Shown one piece after another: positions 17,480 through 27,040 of a stretch of DNA of 64,000 nt. Position 1 is the first letter of the stretch. Every line of letters begins with the position of its first letter. The position numbers and the translations under genes are program-made. The DNA is from Phycicoccus duodecadis. GTDB lineage: Bacteria > Actinomycetota > Actinomycetes > Actinomycetales > Dermatophilaceae. The DNA is taken from positions 434,001 to 498,000 of the forward strand of contig NZ_PJNE01000001.1 in assembly GCF_002846495.1 (NCBI RefSeq), written 5' to 3'. The notes beneath the pieces are model-generated. The model was not told where the DNA came from. It saw only the letters and a list, made by a program, of their open reading frames with translations, and did not search any database.

Positions 17480-17833
17480 TCAGGCGGGCGCACTCCCGGC
17501 CGTCGCGCTCCCGGCCGTCGCGGCCGGGTCGGGCTGGAGCTCCGTCCTCGCGATGATCTCCTGGACCACCTGCTCGGGGACGTTCTCCTGTTTGGCCGCC
17601 TCCGCCTCCTCGTGCTGCTTGACCTCGACCCGCGCGGCCTGCCACGCGGACCAGTGGCCCGACACCAGCGCCCACAGCGAGAGCGCCGAGACGTAGACCA
17701 CCGAGTTGACCCAGTGGGTGACCAGCGACACCGGGATCATCACGAGCCAGAAGATCGTCAGCCATCCGTTGACCCGTCGCATGAAGACCGGGTCGCCCTG
17801 GATGCTGGCCCACAACGACTTCACAAGTGGCAT
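17480..17833 (-). CDS. Small membrane protein of unknown function
   Basis: A 117-residue protein with two adjacent membrane segments (about 24-41 and 44-62, containing WLVMIPVSLVTHWVNS) and a cytoplasmic Glu/Lys-rich tail. AGGAG lies six bases before the ATG at 17833. The N-terminus (DPVFMRRVNGWLTIFW) suggests a conserved family rather than a random frame, but I do not recognise it. It is convergent with the KdpE-like gene, and its hydrophobic, well-ordered composition supports a real gene. Confidence 0.7.
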   Translation of the reverse strand: MPLVKSLWASIQGDPVFMRRVNGWLTIFWLVMIPVSLVTHWVNSVVYVSALSLWALVSGHWSAWQAARVEVKQHEEAEAAKQENVPEQVVQEIIARTELQPDPAATAGSATAGSAPA

Positions 17834-17983
17834 CAGGAGCTCCTCGAGGCACGGAACATTGCGGGCTCACTGTCCCGCAGAAACCGCCTCGATGTCGCGC
17901 ACCATCCTGAGAGTTGCCTATGGATCCTCGTGCAGGACACGCCCATCGCCGCCGTGGGCGAGGGCGCGTCGTGGCCTTCGAGC

Positions 17984-19024
17984 TCAGCGGCGGACGAGCC
18001 CGTCGGCACCCACCAGCGGGTTGTGCGCGGTGGGCACCCGCTCCGCCGGCGCCGGCGGCCCGGGCGGGGTGCCGTCGCCGAACGGGCGGCCGCCCAGCGC
18101 CTCCCGCCCGTGCGGCGTACCCCAGCCGGTGAGGTCGGGGCCGGCGGGCACCACCCCGGTGGGGTTGATGTCGCGGTGCACCTCGTAGTAGTGGCTCTTG
18201 ATCTGGACGACGTCGGTGGTGTCGCCGAAGCCCGGGGTCTGGAACAGGTCGCGCGCGTACGCCCACAGCACCGGCATCTCGGTCAGCTTGCTGCGGTTGC
18301 ACTTGAAGTGGCCGTGGTAGACCGCGTCGAAGCGCGCCAGCGTCGTGAACAGCCGCACGTCGGCTTCGGTGATGGTCTCGCCCATGAGGTAGCGCCGGTC
18401 GGCCAGCCGCTCCTCGAGCCAGTCCAGCGCCGTGAACAGCCGTTCGTAGGCGTCCTCGTAGGCCGCCTGGGTACCGGCGAACCCGCAGCGGTAGACCCCG
18501 TTGTTCACCTCGGTGTAGACGCGCCTCATCACCACGTCCATCTCCTCGCGCAGCGGCTCGGGGTAGAGGTCCGGCGCGCCGGCGCGGTGGTGCTCGCGCC
18601 ACTGGGTCGAGAAGTCGAGGGTCATCGGCGCGAAGTCGTTCGTGACGACCCGGCCCGAGGCGATATCGACCAGCGCGGGCACCGTGATGCCGCGCGGGTA
18701 CCCCGGGAAGCGCTTCTCGTAGGCGTCCTTCAGCCGCGGGATGCCCAGCACCGGGTCGAGCCCGTCGGGGTCGAGGTCGAAGGTCCACGAGTCGCTGTCA
18801 TGGGTCGGGCCGCACAGCCCCATCGAGATGGCGTCCTCGAGCCCCAGCAGGCGCCGCACGATGATCGCCCGGTTGGCCCACGGGCAGGCGCGGGCGACGA
18901 CGAGGCGGTAGCGCCCCGGCTCGGCCGGCCACTCGTGTTCGCCGGCCCCGTCGGTGGTGACGCGGTCCTCGATGTAGGTGGTGTCGCGCTGGAACTCGTC
19001 CTCGACGTACGTGCCCTGGGTCAT
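17984..19024 (-). CDS. Glutathionyl-hydroquinone reductase-like GST (YqjG/ECM4 family)
   Basis: A 346-residue omega/xi-class glutathione transferase relative. The catalytic cysteine is in ARACPWANR, and PTHDSDSWTF, GITVPALVD, TNDFAPM and the C-terminal YYEVHRDINP are characteristic. The family reduces glutathionyl-hydroquinones. Actinobacteria mostly use mycothiol instead, so the thiol partner here is uncertain. AAGGAAG stands three bases before the ATG at 19024. It sits 14 bases after the M20 peptidase stop and is probably co-transcribed with it. Confidence 0.9.
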   Translation of the reverse strand: MTQGTYVEDEFQRDTTYIEDRVTTDGAGEHEWPAEPGRYRLVVARACPWANRAIIVRRLLGLEDAISMGLCGPTHDSDSWTFDLDPDGLDPVLGIPRLKDAYEKRFPGYPRGITVPALVDIASGRVVTNDFAPMTLDFSTQWREHHRAGAPDLYPEPLREEMDVVMRRVYTEVNNGVYRCGFAGTQAAYEDAYERLFTALDWLEERLADRRYLMGETITEADVRLFTTLARFDAVYHGHFKCNRSKLTEMPVLWAYARDLFQTPGFGDTTDVVQIKSHYYEVHRDINPTGVVPAGPDLTGWGTPHGREALGGRPFGDGTPPGPPAPAERVPTAHNPLVGADGLVRR

Positions 19025-19038
19025 CGTCTTCCTTGCTG

Positions 19039-20400
19039 TCAGCGGGGCAGCGCGCCCAGGCGGGCGAGCAGCAGGGTCTCGGCGACGCAGACCTTCTCGA
19101 ACTCGCCGAGGTGCAGCGACTCGTTCGCACCGTGCGCGCGGGCGTCGGGGTCCTCGACGCCGGTGACGAGGATGGCGGCCTCGGGGAACTGCTCGGCGAA
19201 GGCGGCGACGAACGGGATGGACCCGCCCACGCCGATGTCGACGGGCTCGACGCCCCAGGCGTCGGCGAACGCGGCGCGGGCCTGGTCGTAGACGGGCCCC
19301 TGCGCGTCGGCCGCGAAGCCGAGACCGCGGTCGTCGAGGTGCACCTCGACCTTCGCGCCCCACGGGGCGTGCTCGAGCAGGTGCGCCTTCACGAGCTCGA
19401 AGGCGTGCATGTCGTCCTCGGCCGGCGCCAGACGGATCGAGACCTTGGCCGACGCACTGGGGACGAGGGTGTTGGACGAGGTGGCGACCGACGGGGCGTC
19501 GATGCCGATGGTCGTGGCCGAGGGCTTGGTCCAGATGCGCGAGAGCAGGCTGCCCGAGCCGATGGTCGAGACGCCGTCGAGCAGGCCGGACTCCTCGCGC
19601 AGCCGCTCCTCGGAGAACTCGAGGTCCGCGGCCTCGCCCTCGAGCACGCCCGGCACCGCGACGTTGCCCTCGTCGTCGTGCAGGGAGGCCAGCACCCGCA
19701 CCAGGGTGGTGAGGGCGTCGGGGACGGCACCGCCGAACATCCCGGAATGGACGCCGTGGTCGAGGGTGGTCACGGTGACGACGACGCGGATCATCCCGCG
19801 CAGGGTCGTGGTGAGGGCCGGCTCGCCGATCGCCCAGTTGGTGGAGTCGGCCAGCACGATGGCGTCGGCGCGCAGCTTCTCGCCGTGCTTCTCGAGGATG
19901 GTGGGCAGCGAGTCCGAACCGATCTCCTCCTCGCCCTCGACGAAGATCGTGACGCCGACCGGCAGGTCGTCGCCGTGCGCGCGCAGAGCGGCCACGTGCG
20001 CCATCACCCCGGCCTTGTCGTCGGCGGCGCCGCGCCCGTAGAGCCGCCCGCCGCGCTCGGTGGGCTCGAAGGGCGGGCTGTCCCACAGGGCGTCGTCGCC
20101 GGGGGGCTGGACGTCGTGGTGGGCGTAGAGCGTGACGGTGCGTGAGCCGGGGGGGCCCGGCTTGTGGCCGATGACCGCCGGGCGGCCGCCCTCGCGGACG
20201 ATCTCGACCTCGCAGCCCTCGGCGCGCAGCAGCGCCGCGGTGGCCTCGGCGCTGGCCTCGACGTGCGCCTGGTCGAAGGCGTCGAGCGAGACCGACGGGA
20301 TGCGGGTCAGCGCCTCCAGGTCGGCGCGCACCTGCGGCATCAGGTCACGGACCCGGTCGCGCAGGGCGCCGGTCTGGGCATCGTCGAGTACGTCGCTCAC
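19039..20400 (-). CDS. M20-family dipeptidase
   Basis: A 453-residue metallopeptidase of the M20/ArgE/DapE/carnosinase group, with two co-catalytic zinc ions. Metal and catalytic residues are visible in LYAHHDVQPPGDD, GRGAADDKAG, FVEGEEEIGS and VLADSTNW, with a C-terminal histidine in HGANESLHLGEF. The dimerisation domain is roughly residues 190-340. It probably hydrolyses dipeptides in the cytoplasm; no signal peptide is seen. The GTG at 20400 fits a TAGGGT hexamer eight bases upstream; GGGAGG is also present but only one base from the start, too close to act. Confidence 0.9.
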   Translation of the reverse strand: MSDVLDDAQTGALRDRVRDLMPQVRADLEALTRIPSVSLDAFDQAHVEASAEATAALLRAEGCEVEIVREGGRPAVIGHKPGPPGSRTVTLYAHHDVQPPGDDALWDSPPFEPTERGGRLYGRGAADDKAGVMAHVAALRAHGDDLPVGVTIFVEGEEEIGSDSLPTILEKHGEKLRADAIVLADSTNWAIGEPALTTTLRGMIRVVVTVTTLDHGVHSGMFGGAVPDALTTLVRVLASLHDDEGNVAVPGVLEGEAADLEFSEERLREESGLLDGVSTIGSGSLLSRIWTKPSATTIGIDAPSVATSSNTLVPSASAKVSIRLAPAEDDMHAFELVKAHLLEHAPWGAKVEVHLDDRGLGFAADAQGPVYDQARAAFADAWGVEPVDIGVGGSIPFVAAFAEQFPEAAILVTGVEDPDARAHGANESLHLGEFEKVCVAETLLLARLGALPR

Positions 20401-20408
20401 GCCTCCCG

Positions 20409-20414
20409 ACCCTA
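20409..20414 (-). promoter_or_regulatory. -10 element TAGGGT of the M20 peptidase gene
   Basis: It is eight bases upstream of the GTG at 20400, so the transcript would have at most one or two leader bases. Confidence 0.45.
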
Positions 20415-20478
20415 CCGACCGACGACCCGCCCGGGCGGCGGGCCCACGCACCTCGACGGGCCCGGCCCCGTGAGCGCC

Positions 20479-20484
20479 TAGAGT
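20479..20484 (+). promoter_or_regulatory. -10 element TAGAGT, leaderless start of the DUF3043 gene
   Basis: TAGAGT is seven bases before the GTG at 20492. Confidence 0.55.
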
Positions 20485-20491
20485 TGACCCC

Positions 20492-21067
20492 GTGTTCGGA
20501 CGCAGCAGGACCGATGAGCAGACCACCGCGCAGACCGTGGCGGAGCGCGAGGGCGCCAAGAACCGGCCCACGCCCAAGCGGCGCGACCAGGAGGCGGCCC
20601 GCAAGCGCCCCCTGGTCATCGCGGACCGCAAGGAGGCGCGCAAGGTCGACCGCGAGGAGCGCCGCGCCAAGCTCGCCCAGACGCGCAAGGCCATGGAGAC
20701 GGGCGACGAGAAGTTCCTGCCGGCCCGCGACAAGGGCCCGGCCCGCCGCTTCATCCGCGACTACGTCGACGCGCGCCGCAACCTCGCCGAGTTCCTGCTG
20801 CCGATCATGCTGGTGGTGCTGGCTCTCAGCCTGGTGCGGCAGCAGACGATCTTCACCCTCAGCGTCCTGCTGACCTGGGGCTCGGTGCTGGCCGTCGCGG
20901 CCGACACCTTCATGATGTGGCGCGGCGCGAAGAAGGGCATCATCGCGAAGTTCGGCGCCGACGAGGTGCCCCGCGGCGGCTGGAGCTACGCCGCCCTGCG
21001 GGCCTTCCAGATGCGCCGGCAGCGGATGCCGAAGCCGCAGGTCGCGCGGGGCCAGTACCCGTCCTGA
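20492..21067 (+). CDS. DUF3043 family membrane protein
   Basis: A 191-residue actinobacterial protein of unknown function. The first 95 residues are rich in Lys, Arg and Glu (RRDQEAARKRPL, DREERRAKLAQTRKAM, then GDEKFLPARDKGPARRFIRD). Two membrane helices follow (about 101-120 and 126-145) and a basic C-terminus ends the protein. The pattern is diagnostic for DUF3043 (PF11241). Its role is not known. Confidence 0.9.
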   Translation: MFGRSRTDEQTTAQTVAEREGAKNRPTPKRRDQEAARKRPLVIADRKEARKVDREERRAKLAQTRKAMETGDEKFLPARDKGPARRFIRDYVDARRNLAEFLLPIMLVVLALSLVRQQTIFTLSVLLTWGSVLAVAADTFMMWRGAKKGIIAKFGADEVPRGGWSYAALRAFQMRRQRMPKPQVARGQYPS

Positions 21068-21089
21068 GGCGACGGGGCCGCGCCCCGAC

Positions 21090-21305
21090 CTACGGGGCGG
21101 CGTCCAGGCTCATCGGCCCGTAGACGACCGCGCCGTCGCGGTGCAGCGTGACGCTCGCGACGCCGGCCTCGGCCAGCTCGCGCCAGACCTCGCCGAACCA
21201 GCTCTCGGCGTCGGACTGCGTCGGGAAGGTCGGCTCGCTGGTGGGAGCGCCGGTGACCGGGGCCCCGGAGGCGTCGGCGTAGGTCCAGCTCCACTGCTCG
21301 CTCAC
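21090..21305 (-). CDS. Small conserved actinobacterial protein
   Basis: A 71-residue soluble protein beginning [13 protein letters not shown] and containing [18 protein letters not shown] and VVYGPMSL. I believe similar short proteins occur widely in actinobacteria, but I know no function. The GTG at 21305 overlaps the gcvT stop by 4 bases (GTGA), so it is translated with gcvT. Confidence 0.75.
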   Translation of the reverse strand: MSEQWSWTYADASGAPVTGAPTSEPTFPTQSDAESWFGEVWRELAEAGVASVTLHRDGAVVYGPMSLDAAP

Positions 21306-22405
21306 GACGACCGCACCCCCGCCTCGACGAACGGAGGCCTGGTGACGGTGGCCGCGACGTCGCGGCCACGGACGTCGACGACGACCTCGTCGCCGAGCGT
21401 GACCGAGCGGTCGAGCAGCGCCAGGGCGATGCCCTGCTTGCGGGTCGGCGAGAAGGTGCCGGAGGTGACCTCGCCGACGACCGCCCCGGAGGCGTCGCGC
21501 ACCTCGCAGTGCGAGCGCGGGATGCCGCGCCCCGTGACGACGAGCCCGCGCATCAGCCGGCCGTCCTTGGCGGCGCGCTGGGCGGCCAGCGCCTCCTTGC
21601 CCCAGAAGGTGTCCTTGTCCCAGCCCACGGCCCAGGCGGCCCCGGCCATCACCGGGGTGATGTCGAGCGAGAGGTCGTTGCCGTGCAGGGGATAGCCCAT
21701 CTCGGTGCGCAGGGTGTCGCGGGCGCCCAGCCCAGCGGGCAGCCCACCCTCGGCACGTACGGCCTCGAGGAGGGCGTCCCACACCGAGGCGGTGACGTCC
21801 CAGGCGGGGACGATCTCGTAGCCGCGCTCGCCGGTGTAGCCGGTGCGGCAGACGATGACCGGGAGCCCGTCCCAGGTGGTCTCGACGAAGCTCATGTAGT
21901 CGTGGTCGGTCGGCAGACCGAGGCGCCGCAGCACCTCGTCGGAGCGCGGCCCCTGCACCGCCAGCACGCCGTAGCCCTCGTGCAGGTCCTCGACGACGAC
22001 CCCCTCGGGGGCGGCGGCGGCCAGCCTCCGCACCACCTCGGCGGTGTTGGCGGCGTTGGGGATGAGGAACACGTCGTCGTCGGCGCGCAGGTACTGGATG
22101 AGGTCGTCGACCACACCGCCGGACTCGGTGCAGCACATCGTGTACTGGGCGCGCCCCGGGCCGATGCGGCGCAGGTCGTTGGTGAAGCAGGCGTTGACGA
22201 AGTCGGCGGCGCCCGGCCCGCTGACGCGGGCCTTGCCGAGATGCGAGACGTCGAAGAGCCCGACCCGCTCGCGCACGGCCGTGTGCTCGGCGACGACGCC
22301 GCCACCCGGGTACTCGATGGGCATCGACCACCCGCCGAAGTCGGCCATCTTCGCGCCGAGGGCGACGTGGCGGTCGTGGAGCGGGGAGCGCCTGAGGTCG
22401 GTCAT
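21302..22405 (-). CDS. gcvT: Aminomethyltransferase (glycine cleavage T protein)
   Basis: GcvT transfers the methylene group from the lipoyl-bound intermediate of glycine to tetrahydrofolate. The 367-residue product shows [28 protein letters not shown] N-terminal sequence, [34 protein letters not shown] and the C-terminal [14 protein letters not shown]. The ATG at 22405 is chosen because TACGGT lies six bases upstream and the known family start is [14 protein letters not shown]; 22 extra codons upstream are unconserved. The P and H proteins are not in this window. Confidence 0.95.
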   Translation of the reverse strand: MTDLRRSPLHDRHVALGAKMADFGGWSMPIEYPGGGVVAEHTAVRERVGLFDVSHLGKARVSGPGAADFVNACFTNDLRRIGPGRAQYTMCCTESGGVVDDLIQYLRADDDVFLIPNAANTAEVVRRLAAAAPEGVVVEDLHEGYGVLAVQGPRSDEVLRRLGLPTDHDYMSFVETTWDGLPVIVCRTGYTGERGYEIVPAWDVTASVWDALLEAVRAEGGLPAGLGARDTLRTEMGYPLHGNDLSLDITPVMAGAAWAVGWDKDTFWGKEALAAQRAAKDGRLMRGLVVTGRGIPRSHCEVRDASGAVVGEVTSGTFSPTRKQGIALALLDRSVTLGDEVVVDVRGRDVAATVTRPPFVEAGVRSS

Positions 22406-22411
22406 ACGGGC

Positions 22412-22417
22412 ACCGTA
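22412..22417 (-). promoter_or_regulatory. -10 element TACGGT, leaderless start of gcvT
   Basis: It is six bases before the ATG at 22405 and divergent from the pepA promoter 33 bases away. Confidence 0.6.
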
Positions 22418-22449
22418 CCGCGCCCCCCGGACGGCGCCACGGCCCCGGA

Positions 22450-22455
22450 TAGTGT
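22450..22455 (+). promoter_or_regulatory. -10 element TAGTGT, leaderless start of pepA
   Basis: TAGTGT, six bases, ATG at 22462. Confidence 0.6.
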
Positions 22456-22461
22456 GGCGAC

Positions 22462-23985
22462 ATGACTTCACTGACCGTGACGACCAAGACCCCCGCGGAC
22501 CTGCCCGTCGACGCCCTCGTCGTCGGCTCCGTCCGCACCGACGACGGCCCGGACCTCGCTGCCGGGCACGGGCTCCCCCGCCAGGCCGTCGTGCACCTGC
22601 AGGCCGTGCTGGCCGACCTCGAGGCCACCGCCAGGACCGGCGACGTGCACCGGGTCGTGGCGGTCCCCGGGGTCAAGGCGACCTCCGTCGTCGTCACCGG
22701 GCTGGGGGCCGGCAGCGCGCGCAGCACCGCCTTCGACCCCGTCGCCCTGCGCGACGCCGCCGGCGCGGCGCTGCGCTCGGTGCGCACCAAGCGCGCCGTG
22801 GCCGTGGCTCTGCCGACCCCCGACGTCGACAGCCTCGGCGCGGTCAGCGACGGCGCGTTCGCCGGCGTGTACCAGTACGACAAGGCCACCTCGCTGGGCA
22901 CCCCGCGGGCCGGCAAGGCCTCGGCCCCGGTCGCCGGACCCACCATCACCGTCTTCTCCGGCGCCGGCCAGGGCAAGGAGGCCCGCGACGTCGTGGCGCG
23001 CTCGGCGACTCTCGGCGCCGCCCGCGACTGGGCCCGGGACCTGGTCAACACCCCGCCGAACGTGCTCTTCCCGCAGTCCTTCGCGGACGCGGTGAAGAAG
23101 AAGGTCTCCGAGTCCCCCGGGCGCGTCACCGTGACGGTGCTGGACGAGAAGGCCCTCGCCAAGGGCGGCTTCGGCGGCATCGTCGGCGTCGGCCAGGGCT
23201 CGGTCAACCCGCCGCGCATCGTCACCATGCGCTACGCGCCCTCCGGTGCCAAGGCCTCGGTCGCCCTGGTCGGCAAGGGCATCACCTTCGACTCCGGCGG
23301 CCTCAACCTCAAGCCGTCGACCGGCATGGTCACCATGAAGTCCGACATGGCCGGTGCCGCCGCGGTGGCGGCCACCGTGCTGGCCGCGGCCGAGCTCGGG
23401 CTGCCGGTGGGCGTCACCGGCTACCTCTGCCTGGCCGAGAACCTGCCCAGCGGTACCGCCCAGCGCCCCAGCGACGTCGTCGTGATGCGCAACGGCACCA
23501 GCGTCGAGATCCTCGACACCGACGCCGAGGGCCGGATGGTGCTCGGCGACGGCATCTGCCTGGCCAGCGAGAAGAAGCCCGACTGGATCGTCGACATCGC
23601 CACCCTGACCGGCGCCCAGATGGTGGCGCTCGGCGCCGACATCGCCGGTGTGATGGGCAACGACGACGCGTTCCGCACGTCGGTCGTGGCGGCCGCCGAC
23701 GCCGCGGGCGAGGGCGCCTGGGCCATGCCGCTGCCGGCCGCGATGCGCGCCAAGCTCGACACCCCCACCGCCGACATCGCCCACAAGGGCGACCGCGACG
23801 GGGGCATGCTGACGGCCGCGATCTTTCTGCAGGAGTTCGTCGGCGAGGGCATCCCGTGGGCGCACCTCGACATCGCCGGGCCGTCGTTCAACACCAAGGG
23901 CGCGACCGGGGCGACGCCCAAGGGCGGCACCGGCTTCGGGGTCTCCACCCTGCTGGGCCTGGTCGAGCGGCACGCGCGGGGCTGA
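22462..23985 (+). CDS. pepA: Leucyl aminopeptidase (M17)
   Basis: A 507-residue cytoplasmic aminopeptidase with two metals in each active site, known in mycobacteria as PepB. Metal and catalytic residues appear in [27 protein letters not shown] and the family signature TDAEGRMVL (normally NTDAEGRL; the first residue is Asp here), followed by an arginine for bicarbonate. The N-terminal 170 residues form the macrodomain-like regulatory part. Cytosolic hexameric enzyme by family knowledge. A hairpin follows. Confidence 0.95.
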   Translation: MTSLTVTTKTPADLPVDALVVGSVRTDDGPDLAAGHGLPRQAVVHLQAVLADLEATARTGDVHRVVAVPGVKATSVVVTGLGAGSARSTAFDPVALRDAAGAALRSVRTKRAVAVALPTPDVDSLGAVSDGAFAGVYQYDKATSLGTPRAGKASAPVAGPTITVFSGAGQGKEARDVVARSATLGAARDWARDLVNTPPNVLFPQSFADAVKKKVSESPGRVTVTVLDEKALAKGGFGGIVGVGQGSVNPPRIVTMRYAPSGAKASVALVGKGITFDSGGLNLKPSTGMVTMKSDMAGAAAVAATVLAAAELGLPVGVTGYLCLAENLPSGTAQRPSDVVVMRNGTSVEILDTDAEGRMVLGDGICLASEKKPDWIVDIATLTGAQMVALGADIAGVMGNDDAFRTSVVAAADAAGEGAWAMPLPAAMRAKLDTPTADIAHKGDRDGGMLTAAIFLQEFVGEGIPWAHLDIAGPSFNTKGATGATPKGGTGFGVSTLLGLVERHARG

Positions 23986-24008
23986 CCGGCTGCGCGCCGT
24001 CCCCACGA

Positions 24009-24049
24009 CGACGGGGCCGGACCACCGTGGAGGTGGTCCAGCCCCGTCG
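24009..24049. terminator. Hairpin between pepA and the DUF5302 gene
   Basis: An 18-bp stem with one mismatch (24009-24026 with 24032-24049) and a 5-base loop lies between the two convergent genes and can serve both. Confidence 0.75.
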
Positions 24050-24076
24050 CGTCGCTCGTCGGTGCCGCGCAGCCGG

Positions 24077-24268
24077 TCAGCCGCTCTTGCGGCGGAACAT
24101 CTGCTGGCGGGCGCTGGTCTCGGGCCCGTGGGCGTGCTCGATCCTGCCGTGCTCGGACTGGTCACCGGCCTCGCCCCGTGAGCGCGCCTGCTTGGCGTCC
24201 AGCGCCGCGCGGAAACGGGCCTTGACGTCGTCCTCCACGGCCGGTCGGGGCTTCCCCTTGGATGACAT
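24077..24268 (-). CDS. DUF5302 family protein
   Basis: A 63-residue basic protein. VKARFRAALDAKQARS, then HAHGPETSA and the terminal MFRRKSG, match the actinobacterial DUF5302 family, for which I know no function. The ATG at 24268 has AGAGG seven bases upstream; a GTG two codons earlier is less well placed. Confidence 0.8.
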   Translation of the reverse strand: MSSKGKPRPAVEDDVKARFRAALDAKQARSRGEAGDQSEHGRIEHAHGPETSARQQMFRRKSG

Positions 24269-24343
24269 GGCCACACCTCTCGTCGTCGGTCAGTACCCCT
24301 ACGCTCGCAGGTCCGTCGCCGCGGTGCGAGTGGCGTCCCGCGC

Positions 24344-24667
24344 TCAGGTGCCGTTCTGGCGCTGGCGGGTGGTCCACGCGCGCATCCGTGCCGGGTACCC
24401 GGTGAGGTTCACGTCGTAGACTGGGACCTCGAGGCCGCGCGCGACGTCGAAGGCCTGGGGGCGGCTCGGGAGCGCCCGGCGGGTCCACTCGCCGTCGTGC
24501 GCGATGAGGACCACCGTGGTGGCGGTGACGTTGGTGGCGGGCTCGACGTAGGCCTCGACCCCACGGCGGGTCCGGACGAAGTCCTGCAGGTGCGAGCGCG
24601 CGCTCGCCAGGTCGCTGCCGTCGTGCGGCGCGACGTCCCCACGCCGCCCGCGTCTCCACCACGCCAT
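24344..24667 (-). CDS. Conserved hypothetical protein, 107 residues
   Basis: The product begins MAWWRRGRRG and has a compact alpha/beta-looking region with YVEPATNVTATTVVLI and GLEVPVYDVNLTGYP. I do not recognise a domain. The start is supported by TATCGT six bases before the ATG; a longer open frame upstream has low-complexity, unconserved text. No membrane segment or signal peptide. Confidence 0.7.
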   Translation of the reverse strand: MAWWRRGRRGDVAPHDGSDLASARSHLQDFVRTRRGVEAYVEPATNVTATTVVLIAHDGEWTRRALPSRPQAFDVARGLEVPVYDVNLTGYPARMRAWTTRQRQNGT

Positions 24668-24673
24668 GGGGCC

Positions 24674-24679
24674 ACGATA
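24674..24679 (-). promoter_or_regulatory. -10 element TATCGT, leaderless start of the 107-residue protein gene
   Basis: TATCGT, six bases, ATG at 24667. Confidence 0.6.
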
Positions 24680-24897
24680 GGGGGTCGACCCGTACGTCCC
24701 CTGGGTGCCCGCTGTCCCCCCGGGGTGTCGCGCCGGTGGCCGCCACTCATGGCCGCGGCGCGCCTCCGGGATCGGTCCACCGCGCGTCGCGACCTCGTGC
24801 GACCCGCGTGGGAGTGACAGGATGCGTGTCAGCGTCGCGCCGGCCACCCGTACCGGCGGATGCGTCAGACGCCACCAGCGAGAGGGAGCAGCACCGG

Positions 24898-26280
24898 ATG
24901 CCGGCCACCGCCGAGACCACCCACGACCTCGTCGTCCTCGGGGGAGGCAGTGGGGGCTACGCGTGTGCCCTGCGCGCCGCCGAGCTCGGCCTGTCCGTCG
25001 CGCTCGTCGAGAAGGACCTCCTCGGGGGGACCTGTCTGCACCGGGGCTGCATCCCCACCAAGGCGCTGCTGCACGCGGCCGAGGTCGCCGACGCGGCCCG
25101 GGAGGCCTCGCGCTTCGGTGTGCGGGCCAGCCTCGAGGGCGTCGACATGGCGGGGGTCACGACCTACCGCGAGGGGGTCGTGGGGCGCCTGCACCGCGGG
25201 CTCCAGGGGCTGGTCAAGGCCCGCAAGGTCGAGTACGTCGAGGGCGAGGGGCGCCTCGACGGCCCGCACACCGTGGTCGTCGGCGACCGGCGGCTGGTGG
25301 GGCGCCACGTCGTGCTGGCCACCGGCTCGTACGCCCGCACCCTGCCCGGCCTCGAGCTGGGCGAGCGGGTCGTCACGAGTGACGGCGCGCTGGCGCTCAC
25401 CGAGGTGCCGGGGCGCGTGGTCGTCCTCGGCGGTGGGGTCATCGGCGTCGAGTTCGCCTCGGTGATGCGCTCGTTCGGCGCCGAGGTCACCGTCGTCGAG
25501 GCCCTGCCGCGGCTCGTGGCGTCCGAGGACCCCGCGAGCAGCGCGGCCCTCGAGCGGGCCTTCCGCAAGCGCGGCATCACCGTGCGCACCGACACCCGCT
25601 TCGCCTCCGCCACGACGTCCGCCGACGGCGTGACCGTGTCGCTCGAGGGCGGCGAGACCCTCGAGGCCGACCTGCTGCTCGTGGCCGTCGGCCGCGGGCC
25701 GGTCACCGACGGGCTGGGCTACGTGGAGGCCGGCGTACGGCTCGAGCGCGGCTTCGTGGTCACCGACGAGCGCTGCGCCACCGGGGTGGAGGGTCTCTGG
25801 GCGGTGGGCGACATCGTGCCCGGGCTGCAGCTGGCGCACCGCGGCTTCGCGCAGGGCATCCTGGTCGCGGAGCAGATCGCCGGGCTCTCCCCCGCGCCCC
25901 TGGTCGAGTCCCAGATCCCGCGGGTCACCTACTGCGAGCCCGAGGTCGCCTCGGTCGGGCTCACCGAGGAGCAGGCCCGCGCCGAGCACGGCGACAGGGT
26001 GCAGACCTACGAGTACACCCTCGGCGGCAACGGCAAGTCGCAGATCCTCGGCACGCAGGGCTTCGTCAAGCTGGTCCGCGTGACCGACGGCCCGGTCGTC
26101 GGGGTGCACATGGTCGGTTCCCGGATGGGCGAGCAGATCGGCGAGGCGCAGCTGATCGTCGCCTGGGACGCCTTCCCCGAGGACGTGGCCGCCCTGGTGC
26201 ACGCCCACCCGACCCAGAACGAGGCCCTCGGCGAAGCCCACCTGGCGCTCGCCGGCAAGCCCCTCCACGCACACAACTAG
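24898..26280 (+). CDS. lpdA: Dihydrolipoyl dehydrogenase
   Basis: The E3 flavoprotein re-oxidises dihydrolipoamide on E2 with NAD+. The 460-residue product has the FAD loop LGGGSGGYACALRAAE, the redox disulfide C46-C51 in GGTCLHRGCIPTK, the NAD loop LGGGVIGVEFAS, the second FAD site WAVGDIVPGLQLAH and the catalytic His/Glu in AHPTQNEALGEA. The ATG at 24898 has GGAG nine bases upstream; a longer open frame begins 54 codons earlier but reads as non-coding. The E2 gene follows after 39 bases. Confidence 0.96.
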   Translation: MPATAETTHDLVVLGGGSGGYACALRAAELGLSVALVEKDLLGGTCLHRGCIPTKALLHAAEVADAAREASRFGVRASLEGVDMAGVTTYREGVVGRLHRGLQGLVKARKVEYVEGEGRLDGPHTVVVGDRRLVGRHVVLATGSYARTLPGLELGERVVTSDGALALTEVPGRVVVLGGGVIGVEFASVMRSFGAEVTVVEALPRLVASEDPASSAALERAFRKRGITVRTDTRFASATTSADGVTVSLEGGETLEADLLLVAVGRGPVTDGLGYVEAGVRLERGFVVTDERCATGVEGLWAVGDIVPGLQLAHRGFAQGILVAEQIAGLSPAPLVESQIPRVTYCEPEVASVGLTEEQARAEHGDRVQTYEYTLGGNGKSQILGTQGFVKLVRVTDGPVVGVHMVGSRMGEQIGEAQLIVAWDAFPEDVAALVHAHPTQNEALGEAHLALAGKPLHAHN

Positions 26281-26319
26281 AGTGATGTCCGCCACCGCCC
26301 ACGAAGGAGAGCACCACTG

Positions 26320-27040
26320 ATGTCCGAACGTGTACAGATGCCCGCACTCGGCGAGTCCGTCACCGAGGGGACCGTGACGCGGTGGCTCAAGAGTGTCGGT
26401 GACGAGGTGGCGGTCGACGAGCCGCTGCTCGAGGTCTCGACCGACAAGGTCGACACCGAGATCCCCTCCCCGGTGGCCGGGACGCTCCAGGAGATCCTCG
26501 TCCAGGAGGACGACACCGTGCCCGTGGGCGCCGACCTCGCCGTCATCGGCGACGGCGCCGCGCCGGCCGACAGCGGTTCGGGCGATGACCAGGCCGCGGC
26601 CCCCACCGCGTCCGAGGGCCCGGGCGACGGCCCCGCCGACCAGGTCGAGGACCCCGCCGACGCCGGTGCGGTCGCCGACGCGGGCGACGAGGGCGGCCAG
26701 GATCCGGCCGAGCCGCAGGCCTCCACCGACCAGCCCGCGCCGGATGCCCCCGCCGCGGAGGCTCCCGCCCAGGAGGCCCCGGCCGCGCAGCCGTCCTCCG
26801 GTGGCGGCGACGGCACGACCGTCACGATGCCCGCGCTCGGCGAGTCCGTCACCGAGGGCACCGTCACCCGGTGGCTCAAGGCCGAGGGCGACGAGGTCGC
26901 GGTCGACGAGCCGCTGCTCGAGGTCTCGACCGACAAGGTCGACACCGAGATCCCCTCCCCCGTGGCCGGCACGCTGACCAGGATCCTCGTCCAGGAGGAC
27001 GACACCGTCCCCGTGGGCGCCGACCTCGCCGTCGTGGGTG
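26320..27040 (+). repeat. sucB: Duplicated lipoyl-domain DNA inside sucB
   Basis: The segment around 26398-26470 recurs at 26887-26959 with only a few mismatches, far more alike than synonymous drift normally leaves between domains. This indicates a recent duplication or ongoing gene conversion between the two lipoyl domains. Confidence 0.75.

Noticed and set aside
21302..22470. Glycine riboswitch before gcvT
   Set aside because: The gene appears leaderless, so there is no room for a leader RNA.
26278..26283. TAGAGT at the lpdA stop as a separate promoter for the E2 gene
   Set aside because: The hexamer fits the pattern, but E2 has its own ribosome site and short spacing from lpdA; an internal promoter is possible but not needed.
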